Position numbers and translations under genes: made by a program | Part shown: positions 26,288 through 36,606 of the stretch, in pieces | Numbering within the stretch: the stretch's first letter is position 1 | Layout: each line of letters opens with the position of its first letter | Origin: an uncultured Lachnospiraceae bacterium | GTDB lineage: Bacteria > Bacillota > Clostridia > Lachnospirales > Lachnospiraceae | NCBI GenBank assembly: GCA_900318375.1 | Contig: ONKG01000029.1 | Span: 1 to 37,900 of the forward strand | DNA: 37,900 bases | Direction of reading: 5' to 3' | Notes under the pieces: model-generated | Told to the model about the DNA's origin: nothing | What the model saw: the letters and a program-made list of their open reading frames with translations, nothing else | The model's database searches: none

Positions 26288-26318
26288 TTGACATTGTTTT
26301 TTGCCTATGGCAATATAA
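26288..26318 (+). promoter_or_regulatory. Possible ileS promoter
   Basis: TTGACA at 26288-26293 is perfect; the -10 is uncertain because CAATAT (17-bp spacing) and ATATAA (longer spacing) overlap at 26311-26318. No T-box or other leader element is visible on the plus strand before ileS; the 200 bases after this promoter hold no other feature that I can support. Confidence 0.4.
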
Positions 26319-26533
26319 CTCCGTGGCTTTTTTTGATGCTTAAGAGAGTCCTGCGCTGTGTGGTCTGCCTTGATCAGTCTTTTTGCGGCTGATCCGGCCC
26401 GGTTTTCAAAGGAGAAAACACGGCAGGTCTCTTGTTATGCTGTATAAAAGCTGTTGTGACCGCGAAAGCGGCGCGGAATTGCGATTTTCATAGCAGCGTT
26501 CCGACAGAAGAGATAGGAAGGAAGCGAGACAGG

Positions 26534-29500
26534 ATGTACAAAAAGGTAAACCCGGACCTGAATTTTGTGGACCGCGAGCACGCGACCGTAGAGTTCTGGA
26601 AGGACAACAATATTTTCGAAAAGAGTATCGAGGAGCGCGAAGGCCGTCCCTTGTATATGTTTTATGACGGGCCGCCGACTGCAAACGGCAAGCCTCATAT
26701 CGGACATGTTCTGACACGTGTCATCAAAGATATGGTTCCCCGTTACCGCACCATGAAGGGATTCCAGGTTCCCCGTAAGGCCGGCTGGGACACCCACGGA
26801 CTGCCCGTTGAACTGGAAGTCGAGAAGGCCATCGGCATCGAAGGCAAGGACGAGATCGAAGCCTACGGCATCGAGCCCTTTATCAAAAAGTGCAAAGAGA
26901 GTGTCTGGCAGTACAAGGGTATGTGGGAGGATTTCTCCGGCATCGTCGGTTTCTGGGCGGACATGGACAACCCCTATGTCACCTACTATGACGACTATAT
27001 CGAGTCCGAGTGGTGGGCTCTGCAGGAGATCTGGAAGAAAGGCCTTCTCTACAAGGGCTTCAAGGTCGTTCCCTACTGCCCTCACTGCGGTACACCCCTT
27101 TCTTCCCACGAAGTTGCTCAGGGCTACAAGTCCCTGAAGGAGCGCTCCGCCATCGTCCGCTTCAAGGTCAAGGACGAGGACGCCTACTTCCTGGCATGGA
27201 CGACAACACCCTGGACACTGGCTTCCAACATCGGTCTGTGCGTGAACCCCGAGGAGACTTATGTCAAGGTAAAGGCCGCCGACGGCAATACCTATTATAT
27301 GGCCAAGGCTCTTCTGGACGCCGTCTTTGCTCCCGCAGCTCCCGCCGAGGACAACAACGAGGGCAAGAAGGGCAAGAAGAAAAAGAATAAGAAGCAGGAC
27401 GCTGAGGCAGCAGCATCCGCGGAAGCTGCGGAAGCTGCAAAGGCAGAAGAAGCAAAGAACGTTCCCCCTTACGAGATCCTCGAGGAGATGACCGGTAAGG
27501 ACCTGGAGTACAGAGAGTATGAGCCCCTCTACCAGTGCGCCGCGGATGCCGCAAGAAAGCAGCACAAGAAGGCTTTCTTCGTATACTGCGACGACTATGT
27601 AACTATGACAGACGGTACAGGTATCGTCCATATCGCTCCTGCATTCGGTGAAGACGACGCCCGGATCGGACGCAGATATGACGCTCCCTTCGTGCAGATG
27701 GTCGATGACAAGGGCGTGATGAAGCCCGAGACTCCCTTCGCCGGCATGCGCTGCAAACCCACTCAGGCCGAGATGGATGAGGGCGCGGTCAGTGCCGATC
27801 CCGAGGTCCTCAAGGAACTCGAGGCCAGAGGCATGCTCTTTGCAGCACCTAAGTTCGAGCACGACTACCCGCACTGCTGGCGCTGCAACACACCCCTCCT
27901 CTACTATGCACGCGAGTCCTGGTTCATCGAGATGACCAAGGTCCGCGATGACCTGGTGCGCAACAACAAGGAGATCAACTGGATCCCCGCCAACATCGGC
28001 GAAGGCCGTTTCGGCAACTGGCTGGAGAACATCCAGGACTGGGGTATCTCCAGAAACCGTTACTGGGGCACACCTCTCAACATCTGGGAGTGCCCGGACT
28101 GCGGACTGCGGAAAGCAGATCAGTGTCGGCAGCCGCAAGGAGCTTGCCGAGCTGACAGGCGACCCTTCCGCTGAGCAGACCGAGCTCCACAGACCTTACG
28201 TGGACAACTATTTCATCAAGTGCGCCGAGTGCGGCGGACAGATGAAGCGTGTCCCCGAGGTCATCGACTGCTGGTTTGACTCCGGCGCCATGCCTTTTGC
28301 CCAGTATCACTATCCTTTTGAAAATAAAGAGCTCTTTGAAAAGAACTTCCCTGCTTCCTTCATCAGCGAGGCAGTGGACCAGACCCGCGGCTGGTTCTAT
28401 TCCCTGCACGCGATCTCCACGCTTCTTTTCAATAAGCCCGCCTATAAGAACGTCATCGTACTGGGTCTTGTCCTCGACAAGGACGGAGAGAAGATGTCCA
28501 AGTCCAAGGGCAACGCCGTCGATCCCTTCGATGCTCTGCAGAAGCACGGCGCCGACGCGATCCGCTGGTATTTCTACTCCAACAGCGCGCCCTGGCTGCC
28601 CAATAAGTTCCACGACAAGGCCGTGCAGGAGGGCCAGAGAAAGTTCCTCGGCACACTTTGGAACACCTATGCCTTCTATACCCTGTACGCGGAGATCGAT
28701 CAGTTCGATCCCACCAAATACACTCTGGATTATGCAGGGCTCCCTGTCATGGACAAATGGCTCCTGTCCAGAATGAATTCCATGATCAGGAAGACGGACG
28801 ACAACCTGGACCGCTACAGGATCCCCGAGGCGGCCACAGCCCTGTCCGATTTCGTCGACGAGATGTCCAACTGGTATGTCCGCCGCTGCCGCGACCGCTT
28901 CTGGGCCAAGGGCATGGAGCAGGACAAAATCAATGCCTACATGACCCTCTACACCGCCCTGGTAGGCGTGTGCAAGGCGGCCGCTCCCATGATTCCCTTC
29001 ATGACCGAGGAGATCTACCAGAATATCGTCCGCAGCGTCGACAAGACTGCGCCCGAGAGCATCCACCTCTGCGATTTCCCCGCAGCGGATGAGACCATGA
29101 TCGATACCGCCCTCGAGAAATCCATGGCGGAAGTCCTCAAGGTCGTCGTTATGGGCCGTGCCTGCCGCAACCTTTCTGGCATCAAGAACCGCCAGCCCAT
29201 CGCGAAGATGTTCGTCAAGGCTCCCGGTCAGGATGGCGGAAAGCTGGAGGACTACTTCGTCGAGATCATTGAGAATGAGCTCAATGTCAAAAATGTGGAT
29301 TTCACGGACGATGTCCGCGAATTCACCAGCTATACCTTCAAGCCCCAGCTCCGCACTGTCGGTCCCAAGTACGGCAAGCAGCTGGGCGGCATCCGCAAAT
29401 ATCTGGCAGAGCTGGACGGCAACGCCGCCATGGATGAGCTGAATGAGAAGGGAAGCATTTCCTTTGATGTGGGCGGAACTACCGTCGAGCTGACCAGAGA

Positions 29501-29852
29501 AGATCTCCTGATCGAGATGACCCAGAAAGAGGGCTATATCTCCCAGGAGGACGGCGGATACACAGTCGTTCTGGACACCAACCTGACACCCGAACTGATC
29601 GAAGAGGGCTTTGTCTACGAGCTCATCAGCAAGATCCAGACCATGCGCAAGGATTCCGGATTCGAAGTCACAGACCGCATCCGTGTCGCTCTTTCCGACA
29701 ATGAGAAGCTGACGAAAGTCCTGCGCGCAAACGAGAAGGCCATTGCCGACAAGGTCCTGGCCGTAGAAGTTCTCGACAACCAGACCCTTGCCAACGCGAA
29801 GGAATGGGATATCAACGGCGAAAAGGCCGTGATCTCCGTCGAAAAAGTGTGA
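26534..29852 (+). pseudogene. ileS: Isoleucyl-tRNA synthetase, frameshifted by a 7-bp duplication
   Basis: It charges tRNA-Ile. HIGH (residues 55-58, within GKPHIGHVL) and KMSKS (about 651 after correction) are both present; the SKGNAVDPFDAL context and long C-terminus suggest the eukaryote-like (type 2) form. GGACTGC is present twice in tandem (28096-28102, 28103-28109). Removing one copy restores CPDCGKQISVGSRKEL and a continuous 1103-residue protein; as written, the first frame stops at 28174 and the rest continues in another frame. Both halves are otherwise intact, so the change is very recent or a sequence error. A Lys-rich then Ala/Glu-rich insertion (about 275-310) lies in the editing-domain region. 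Start 26534 (MYKKVNPDLNFVDREH) follows AGGAAGG. Confidence 0.92.
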
Positions 29853-29861
29853 GAATAAGTC

Positions 29862-29896
29862 TTACAGGTCACACACTTATCAGGTGTGACCTGTAA
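29862..29896. repeat. 13-bp perfect inverted repeat after ileS
   Basis: TTACAGGTCACAC and GTGTGACCTGTAA flank a 9-base loop. No T-run follows, so it is at best a weak terminator or an mRNA-end hairpin. The 350-base gap to glgP also holds ACATGGCATC/GATGCCATGT (30085-30094 with 30111-30120), a 10-bp stem, and a weaker AGG.CTG/CAG.CCT stem near 30048-30069; no gene is seen. Confidence 0.6.
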
Positions 29897-30202
29897 TGAA
29901 CAGACATAATCTGGTCTGATAATGACGGTTTTATAGAGCACCGGATGATATAATTCCTATGTTTATGGACATCTGTCCGCAATTTCCGGTGAACTGGCAG
30001 CCCATGCTGCGAGGGGAATTGGCACTCGTAAAAGTAATGTTTTGACCAGGTCTGTAAAAACAGGCCTGCAGAGGCAAAACAGTGACATGGCATCTGCGCG
30101 GAGCATCACGGATGCCATGTAGACAGGTGAAAACAAGCGGGCAGAACAGATAAGAGCCTGCAGCCTGTCAGGATTTTATGCTCCGGAATGAGGATATTAT
30201 TT

Positions 30203-32728
30203 ATGATAAAAAGACCTGCGATTGAATTTGACAAAGACCTTTTTAAGAGAAGCGTGGAGTACAATGTACGCACAATGTACCGCCGCACCATGAGGGAAGC
30301 AACGGAACAGCAGGTGTTCCAGGCTTCCGCACTGGCTCTCAAGGACCAGATCATTGACTGCTGGATGCGCACCCAGAAGGCATTTGACGATCAGGATCCC
30401 AAGAGACTGGTCTATCTCTCCATGGAATTCCTGATGGGACGTGCTTTCGGCAATGACGCGATCAACCTGATGGCCTATGAGCCTATCAAAGAAGCTCTCA
30501 AAGAGCTGGGCTTTAAGATGAATGCCATCGAGGACCAGGAGCCCGACGCGGCTCTGGGCAACGGCGGTCTCGGCCGTCTCGCGGCATGTTTCCTTGATTC
30601 CCTGGCAACCCTCAACTACGCCGCTTACGGCTGCGGCATCCGTTATCACTACGGCATGTTCAAGCAGAAGATCGAAGACGGCTATCAGAAGGAAGTTCCG
30701 GACAACTGGCTTGAGAACGGCAATCCTCTCGAGCTGCGCAGACCCGAGTACACCCAGGAGGTCCACTTCGGCGGCTATGTCAAATCCTATTACAGCGAGA
30801 GACTCGGCAGGACCATGTACAAGCAGGAAGGCTACAGCGCTGTCAAGGCTGTTCCCTATGACCTTCCCGTCATCGGCTACGGCAACGGCTTTGTAGACAC
30901 TCTCAGAATCTGGGATGCACAGCCCGTTGAGACCTTCAAGCTGGATTCCTTTGATAAGGGTGATTATCAGAAGGCTGTTGAGCAGGAATACCTGGCAAAG
31001 ACCATCTGTGACGTCCTTTATCCCAATGATGAGAATTATCAGGGTAAAGAGCTCCGCCTGAAACAGCAGTATTTCTTTGTTTCCGCTTCCCTGCAGGCAG
31101 CGATCCAGAAGTATCTGCAGACTCATGATGATGTCAGAAAACTCCATGAGAAGCTTGTCTTCCAGATGAATGACACACATCCGACACTGACTGTGCCGGA
31201 ACTGATGCGTCTGCTTATGGACGAGTATGAGCTGACCTGGGACGAGGCGTGGGATGTGACCACCAAGTGCACAGCTTACACAAACCACACCATCATGTCG
31301 GAAGCACTGGAGAAATGGCCCATCGACCTCTTCTCTCAGCTCCTTCCCCGTATTTACAGCATTGTCGAAGAGATCAACCGCCGCTTTGAGGCCCAGATCC
31401 ATCAGACCTATGACAATACAGGCGTCAATGTCCACGACAAGATCCGCAGCATGGGCATCATCTATGACGGCAAGGTCCGCATGGCAAACATGGCGATCGT
31501 GGCAGGATACTCTGTCAACGGTGTTGCCCGCCTGCACACCGAGATCCTCAAGAACCGCGAGCTGAAGGACTTCTACGAGATGTTCCCCGAGAAGTTCAAC
31601 AACAAGACCAACGGCATCACTCAGCGACGCTTCCTGCTGCACGGCAACCCCCTGCTGGCAGACTGGGTCACAGACCATATCGGCGACGAGTGGATCACTG
31701 ACCTCTCCCGCATGAAAGAGCTCAGAGTCTACGCGGATGACAAGAGATCCAGGAAGGAATTCCTGAACATCAAGTACAAGAACAAGGTCCGTCTTGCGGA
31801 TTATATCCTTGAGCACAACGGCATTGAAGTGGATCCCCGCTCCATCTTTGACGTACAGGTCAAGCGTCTGCACGAGTACAAACGTCAGCTGCTGAACATC
31901 CTGCACGTCATGTATCTGTACAACCAGATCAAGAAGGATCCCACTCTGGATATCCCCAAGCACACCTTCATCTTCGGCGCCAAGGCAGCTGCCGGCTATA
32001 AGACCGCCAAGCTGACCATCAAGCTGATCAACTCCGTGGCGGACGTTATCAACAACGACGAGTCCATCGACGACAAGATCAAGGTTGTCTTCATCGAGGA
32101 CTACAAGGTATCCAACGCCGAGATCATCATCGCGGCTGCAGATATTTCCGAGCAGATCTCCACAGCCAGTAAGGAAGCCTCCGGTACCGGCAACATGAAG
32201 TTCATGCTCAATGGTGCCATCACTCTGGGCACCATGGACGGAGCCAACGTCGAGATCGTCGAGGAAGTCGGCAGAGAGAATGCCTTCATCTTCGGTCTTT
32301 CCTCCGACGAAGTCATGAACTACGAGAAGAACGGCGGCTACGATCCCATGCAGATCTTCAATGAGGACGAAGAGATCCGCCAGGTACTGGTACAGCTTGT
32401 CAACGGAACCTACTCCCCCGACGACCCGGAGCGTTTCCGCCCCCTGTACAACAGCCTGCTGCAGAGAAACGGCATGGATCCTGCGGACCGCTATTTCATC
32501 CTCAAGGACTTCCGTTCCTACATCCAGGCGCAGCATGATATCTGCGAGGCCTACAAGGATCAGAAGCGCTGGGCTCAGATGGCCATCCTCAACGTCGCGC
32601 ATGTCGGCAAGTTCTCTTCCGACAGAACCATCCAGGAATACGTCGATGACATCTGGCACCTTGACAAGGTCAAACTTCCTGCAAGACGCCGCCGCAAAAA
32701 GACCACAGCAGCTTCTTCGGAAGATTAA
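30203..32728 (+). CDS. glgP: Glycogen/starch/alpha-glucan phosphorylase
   Basis: It releases glucose-1-phosphate from alpha-1,4-glucans using phosphate and pyridoxal phosphate. Length 841 residues is normal. DAALGNGGLGRLAACFLDS is the classic N-terminal signature, and EASGTGNMKFMLNGA carries the PLP lysine (K666). MNDTHPTL and RLHEYKRQLLN are also family-typical. I prefer the ATG at 30203 because GAGGAT lies 8 bases upstream; an in-frame ATG at 30188 lacks a good site. The C-terminus ends in a basic tail (ARRRRKKTT). The gene stands alone with its own terminator. Confidence 0.96.
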   Translation: MIKRPAIEFDKDLFKRSVEYNVRTMYRRTMREATEQQVFQASALALKDQIIDCWMRTQKAFDDQDPKRLVYLSMEFLMGRAFGNDAINLMAYEPIKEALKELGFKMNAIEDQEPDAALGNGGLGRLAACFLDSLATLNYAAYGCGIRYHYGMFKQKIEDGYQKEVPDNWLENGNPLELRRPEYTQEVHFGGYVKSYYSERLGRTMYKQEGYSAVKAVPYDLPVIGYGNGFVDTLRIWDAQPVETFKLDSFDKGDYQKAVEQEYLAKTICDVLYPNDENYQGKELRLKQQYFFVSASLQAAIQKYLQTHDDVRKLHEKLVFQMNDTHPTLTVPELMRLLMDEYELTWDEAWDVTTKCTAYTNHTIMSEALEKWPIDLFSQLLPRIYSIVEEINRRFEAQIHQTYDNTGVNVHDKIRSMGIIYDGKVRMANMAIVAGYSVNGVARLHTEILKNRELKDFYEMFPEKFNNKTNGITQRRFLLHGNPLLADWVTDHIGDEWITDLSRMKELRVYADDKRSRKEFLNIKYKNKVRLADYILEHNGIEVDPRSIFDVQVKRLHEYKRQLLNILHVMYLYNQIKKDPTLDIPKHTFIFGAKAAAGYKTAKLTIKLINSVADVINNDESIDDKIKVVFIEDYKVSNAEIIIAAADISEQISTASKEASGTGNMKFMLNGAITLGTMDGANVEIVEEVGRENAFIFGLSSDEVMNYEKNGGYDPMQIFNEDEEIRQVLVQLVNGTYSPDDPERFRPLYNSLLQRNGMDPADRYFILKDFRSYIQAQHDICEAYKDQKRWAQMAILNVAHVGKFSSDRTIQEYVDDIWHLDKVKLPARRRRKKTTAASSED

Positions 32729-32800
32729 GCCGGAACAGGCTGGAATAAGCTGCAGTATACACCCCCTGAGAGGGAGTGCATAAAATGATAAGTTAGAGGG

Positions 32801-32843
32801 CCGCAGGTCCGGCTGGACACAGCCGGTCCCTGCGGCTTCTTTG
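32801..32843 (+). terminator. Terminator after glgP
   Basis: GCCGCAGG/CCTGCGGC extended by CCGGCT/AGCCGG around GGACAC, followed by TTCTTT. Confidence 0.75.
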
Positions 32844-32971
32844 CGCGAAATTGTGCAAGCCATGCTTGCACCGCCATGCCCGCTGTTTTATCATTGAGAT
32901 ACCGGCTCGGCAACAGTATTTTTCTCAGGGGTCCGGCACCTAGAGCGCGGACTCCCACCGGAGGAAATCTT

Positions 32972-34111
32972 TTGAAACATAATAATACTTTGAAAGCCTT
33001 AAAAATCGTTGTTCTGTGCGGAGGACTCAGCACAGAGCGGAATATTTCATTTCTGACTGGTTCACGTGTCTGCGGCGCGCTCCGCGCAAGGGGACATAAG
33101 GCGGTCCTCGCAGACCTGTATATGGGCTTTGATGATGCGGACGAAACAAGAGAATTCGATCCGCAGGCACTTTTTGATGACCTTCCCGAAATTCCGCACT
33201 ATTCCTTTGAGGGGCAGGCGCCGGATCTGGAGGCTGTGAAAAAATCCAGAAAGTGGCAGAGCCCCGCGCTGTTTGGAAAACACGTCCTGGAGATCTGCGC
33301 GGCAGCGGATATTGTCTTTATCGCCCTGCACGGCAAAAACGGCGAGGACGGCCGGGTCCAGGCAGCCTTTGACATGCTTGGAATCCCATATACGGGTTCC
33401 GGCCACCTGGGCGCCGCCATGGCCATGGACAAGATGATCACCAAGATGATCGTCGGTCCCCGCGGTGTGCGTACGCCTGCCTTCCGCCGCTGGGAATTTA
33501 TAGGCAGAAATGACGGGAAGAAGACCGGAAAAACAGATGAGAAAGAGAAGTTTATCCGCTCTGTCTGCCGTCAGACAGATGTGCCCTGTGTGGTCAAGAC
33601 CCCGGACGGAGGCTCCTCTGTAGGCGTCTATATTGTCCGCCGCAGAGAGGATCTGGAGGATGCGGTCCGCAAATGTCTCTCTTTCGGAAATGCTTTCATG
33701 ACGGAGCAGTTCATTGACGGAAGGGAATTTACCTGCGGCGTCCTGTGCGGTCAGGCGCTTCCTTCCGTAGAGATCGTTCCCAAGATTAATTTCTATGATT
33801 ATTCGAATAAGTATATAGCAGGTGCCACCGAGGAAATCTGCCCCGGCCGCGTCAAGCCGGAAATTGAGAAAGAGATGGGACAGATGGCACTTCAAGTGCA
33901 CGAAATCATGGGACTTTCGACATATTCGCGCAGCGATTTTATGATCGATGACGAGGACAAGGTCTGGTTTATCGAGGTGAACACACTGCCGGGTATGACG
34001 AATACAAGCCTTGTTCCTCAGGAAGCGGCCGCCGTGGGTATCGACTACGAGGAACTGTGTGAGAAAATCGTCGAGGACGGTTTGAAGCTGCGCGGCGTAA
34101 ACATTCTGTAA
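32972..34111 (+). CDS. ddl: D-alanine--D-alanine ligase
   Basis: It makes the D-Ala-D-Ala dipeptide for peptidoglycan. The ATP-grasp fold shows VVLCGGLSTERNIS at the start, LHGKNGEDGRVQ, TPDGGSSVGVY, the serine-loop stretch NFYDYSNKYIAG and the metal site FIEVNTLPGMT. The start is TTG at 32972, 6 bases after GGAGGA; the open frame extends further upstream but without a site and with non-family sequence. Length 379 is at the long end because of an insertion of Lys/Asp-rich residues (GRNDGKKTGKTDEKEK) before the central domain. murF follows after 131 bases, so the product and the enzyme that uses it are encoded together. The tyrosine in the loop speaks for a D-Ala-D-Ala rather than a VanA-type ligase. 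Confidence 0.93.
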   Translation: MKHNNTLKALKIVVLCGGLSTERNISFLTGSRVCGALRARGHKAVLADLYMGFDDADETREFDPQALFDDLPEIPHYSFEGQAPDLEAVKKSRKWQSPALFGKHVLEICAAADIVFIALHGKNGEDGRVQAAFDMLGIPYTGSGHLGAAMAMDKMITKMIVGPRGVRTPAFRRWEFIGRNDGKKTGKTDEKEKFIRSVCRQTDVPCVVKTPDGGSSVGVYIVRRREDLEDAVRKCLSFGNAFMTEQFIDGREFTCGVLCGQALPSVEIVPKINFYDYSNKYIAGATEEICPGRVKPEIEKEMGQMALQVHEIMGLSTYSRSDFMIDDEDKVWFIEVNTLPGMTNTSLVPQEAAAVGIDYEELCEKIVEDGLKLRGVNIL

Positions 34112-34242
34112 CCGCATTGCTTATGCCGCTCCGGCGGGCAGTATGTCCGGCAGAATATGGATCAGCTGCGGGCAGGTGATCAGGAATCTGCCAAAAGCAG
34201 TCTGCCGCAGGGTGGTTCCGCGCAGACAGACGGAGGATGGAA

Positions 34243-35697
34243 ATGGAAAAAATATATCTTGAAGAACTGCTGCAGGCGACAGGCGGAAAGCTCCTCATGG
34301 CGCCGCAGGGGAAAGAAGAGACACTTTCTGTCCCCGCAGCAGAGATTCTGTCCGTTGTCACGGACAGCCGGAAGATCACGAAGAACTGCGTCTTTTTCGC
34401 GCTCAGCGGGGAACGCTTTGACGGACACGCCTACGTGGACGCTTCCCTGAAGCAGGGCGCCGCCGGCTGCGTGGTGAGCAAAGAGCCGGACAGCCTTCTT
34501 CCGGGGAAATTCTATGTTCTCGTGGAAGATACAAGGCATGCTCTGGGCGATCTGGCTCATTTTTACCGGATGAAATATGATGTAAAGGTGGTCGGAATTA
34601 CAGGCAGCGTCGGCAAGACGACCTGCCGCGAGATGGTCGCCTCCGTTCTGAGCAAACGTTTCCGGGTCCATGCGACCTCCGGAAATTTCAATAATGATAT
34701 CGGACTTCCCATGACGATCTTCGGTCTTTCGGCCGCAGATGAGGTCATGGTACTCGAGATGGGCATGAACCACCTGGGGGAAATCCGCCGTCTGTCGCAG
34801 ATCGCGGCACCGGACATAGCCGTGATCACCAATATCGGTACAGCCCACATCGGGATCCTGGGCAGCCGCGAGAATATTTTCCGGGCCAAAAAGGAGATTT
34901 TCGAGGGCATGTCATCGGGATCACAGGCAATTCTGTGCGGCGACGATGATTTTCTGCCGAAGATCGCCGTGGAGCCTGCCATGCTTGCAAGGCACAGGAT
35001 TTTCTATGCCGGAAAAGGAGATATCTGCAGCTATCGTGTCGTGGATGCCCATGTTGAGATCGGAAATGTGGATTCCAGTGCCTTTGAAGCGGAAATGTCT
35101 ACTGTCTGTACGATCAGAATGCCCGACGGAAGGGACTCTCTGCATGTCCGCATTCCTGCAGCCGGCATGCATCTGATCTATCCCGCCTCCATCGCGGCGG
35201 GCGTCGGGGACCTGCTTGGCATGACGTCCGAAGAGATCAGGGCAGGAATCGAAGATTTCACGGGGCAGCGTATGGCCTGTGAAAAATACGGCGACATCCT
35301 TCTTTTCGACGACACCTACAATGCCAGCCCCGATTCCATGAAATCCTCCCTGCAGGTACTTGCCTGCCTGCCCACGCAGAAAAAAGCGGCAGTACTGGGT
35401 GATATGCTCGAACAGGGAGACTTTGCCCAGCAGCTTCACCGCGAGGCCGGCGCCGCTGCCGCAGATGCCGGACTCGACACCCTGATCACAGTGGGAGAAC
35501 TTTCGGTGGATATGGCGGATGAGGCTAAGCAAAGAGGACTTTTGGATGTGCGGTCCTATCCGGACCGGGAATCCGCCGCAAAAGCGGTAGAGGAGATCAC
35601 GGTGCCGGGTACAGCACTGCTCTTTAAGGCATCCCACAGCATGGCCCTGGACAAGCTTGCTGCAATCAGCCGGAAAAAAGCCGTATCGCAGCTGTGA
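34243..35697 (+). CDS. murF: UDP-N-acetylmuramoyl-tripeptide--D-alanyl-D-alanine ligase
   Basis: It adds D-Ala-D-Ala to the UDP-MurNAc-tripeptide, the last cytoplasmic step of precursor assembly. SVVTDSRKI is the N-terminal Mur domain signature, GITGSVGKTTCREM (near residue 120) the ATP-binding loop, and TSGNFNNDIGLPMTI plus EMGMNHLGEI follow the MurF pattern; DDTYNASPDSMKSSL starts the C-terminal domain. Length 484. GGAGGA lies 5 bases before the ATG at 34243, while the ATG at 34237 overlaps that site, so 34243 is preferred. It lies directly downstream of ddl, its substrate supplier. Confidence 0.96.
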   Translation: MEKIYLEELLQATGGKLLMAPQGKEETLSVPAAEILSVVTDSRKITKNCVFFALSGERFDGHAYVDASLKQGAAGCVVSKEPDSLLPGKFYVLVEDTRHALGDLAHFYRMKYDVKVVGITGSVGKTTCREMVASVLSKRFRVHATSGNFNNDIGLPMTIFGLSAADEVMVLEMGMNHLGEIRRLSQIAAPDIAVITNIGTAHIGILGSRENIFRAKKEIFEGMSSGSQAILCGDDDFLPKIAVEPAMLARHRIFYAGKGDICSYRVVDAHVEIGNVDSSAFEAEMSTVCTIRMPDGRDSLHVRIPAAGMHLIYPASIAAGVGDLLGMTSEEIRAGIEDFTGQRMACEKYGDILLFDDTYNASPDSMKSSLQVLACLPTQKKAAVLGDMLEQGDFAQQLHREAGAAAADAGLDTLITVGELSVDMADEAKQRGLLDVRSYPDRESAAKAVEEITVPGTALLFKASHSMALDKLAAISRKKAVSQL

Positions 35698-35753
35698 TTC
35701 AGGAACAGGTGCGCGGCCATAGGAACAAGAATAAGTACAGGGAGGTATATGGT

Positions 35754-36491
35754 ATGGAGCATAAACTCCACAGGACAGACCGTCAGCTGGCGAGCGCAGG
35801 CGCGGTGCTGGAATTTTACAGAGATACCATGGTACTGCCCGACGGGCAGGTACAGACCTGGGACTATGTCCATCATAAAAAAGGCGGCGGCGCCTGTACA
35901 GTGCCGGTACTGCCGGACGGACGCATTCTGCTGATCCGCCAGTTCCGACCCGCGATCGACCGTGAAGCGCTGGAACTTCCGGCAGGTGCCAGAGACTCCT
36001 CGGGGGAGGATCCGGCTGTGACCGCGGCCCGCGAGCTGGAAGAGGAGACAGGATACCGCCCCGGCAGGATGACAAAGCTTGCCCACATCCTGACTGCGAT
36101 CGCCTGGTGCAATGAATCGACAGATATCTATCTGGCCAGAGACCTTGAACCTGTCAGCTCCCAGCACCTGGACGAGGCTGAGGAGATCGAGCTCTGCATC
36201 ATGCCCCTCGACGAGTTATGCCGCAAAATCTTTGAGGGAGAGATCCAGGACGCAAAGACCGTGGCCGGTATCATGGCCTATCGGAGCTTCCTTGCCATGG
36301 AGGAGCAGAAAAAGGCTGAAGAGCAGAAAAAGGCTGCAGGGCAGAAAAAGGCTGAGGAGCGAAAAAAGGCTGCGGGGCAGAAAAAAACTTCGGGACAGAA
36401 AAAGGCTGAGGAGCAGAAAAAAGGTTTCCGGCGCCCGGAGATCCTGCTTGATAAGATGAAGCGCCTCATCAAAAATGCCCGCACGGGTTGA
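35754..36491 (+). CDS. NUDIX hydrolase (ADP-ribose pyrophosphatase-like) with repetitive charged tail
   Basis: A 245-residue protein whose first about 180 residues are an ADP-ribose pyrophosphatase-type NUDIX domain: LIRQFRPAIDREALELPAG leads into the Nudix box ending EDPAVTAARELEEETGY, with one residue more than usual between the first Gly and Glu. It should hydrolyse nucleoside diphosphates linked to another moiety, ADP-ribose being the usual guess. Residues about 183-230 are repeats of the type QKKAEEQKKAAG, highly charged and helical, absent from ordinary family members. Start 35754 follows GGGAGGT with 8-base spacing. It comes 56 bases after murF and is probably cotranscribed. Confidence 0.9.
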   Translation: MEHKLHRTDRQLASAGAVLEFYRDTMVLPDGQVQTWDYVHHKKGGGACTVPVLPDGRILLIRQFRPAIDREALELPAGARDSSGEDPAVTAARELEEETGYRPGRMTKLAHILTAIAWCNESTDIYLARDLEPVSSQHLDEAEEIELCIMPLDELCRKIFEGEIQDAKTVAGIMAYRSFLAMEEQKKAEEQKKAAGQKKAEERKKAAGQKKTSGQKKAEEQKKGFRRPEILLDKMKRLIKNARTG

Positions 36492-36606
36492 GCTCCTGTG
36501 TGTGTGACCATGGTGCGGAGCAAAGTGAGTCTGGAAATATTCATGAATGCGGCAGCGGGACCATTGCCCTGACTGCGTATGTTACTGATATGAGGAGATA
36601 CTATCC

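Noticed and set aside
26435-28138. 567-codon minus-strand frame across ileS, and 24245-25438 plus-strand frame across the GldA-like gene
   Set aside because: Both are shadows of strongly supported genes on the other strand.
30197-32863. 888-codon open frame on the minus strand across glgP
   Set aside because: Antisense to glycogen phosphorylase with all its motifs; the product is valine/aspartate-rich without recognisable domains, typical of codon-bias shadows.
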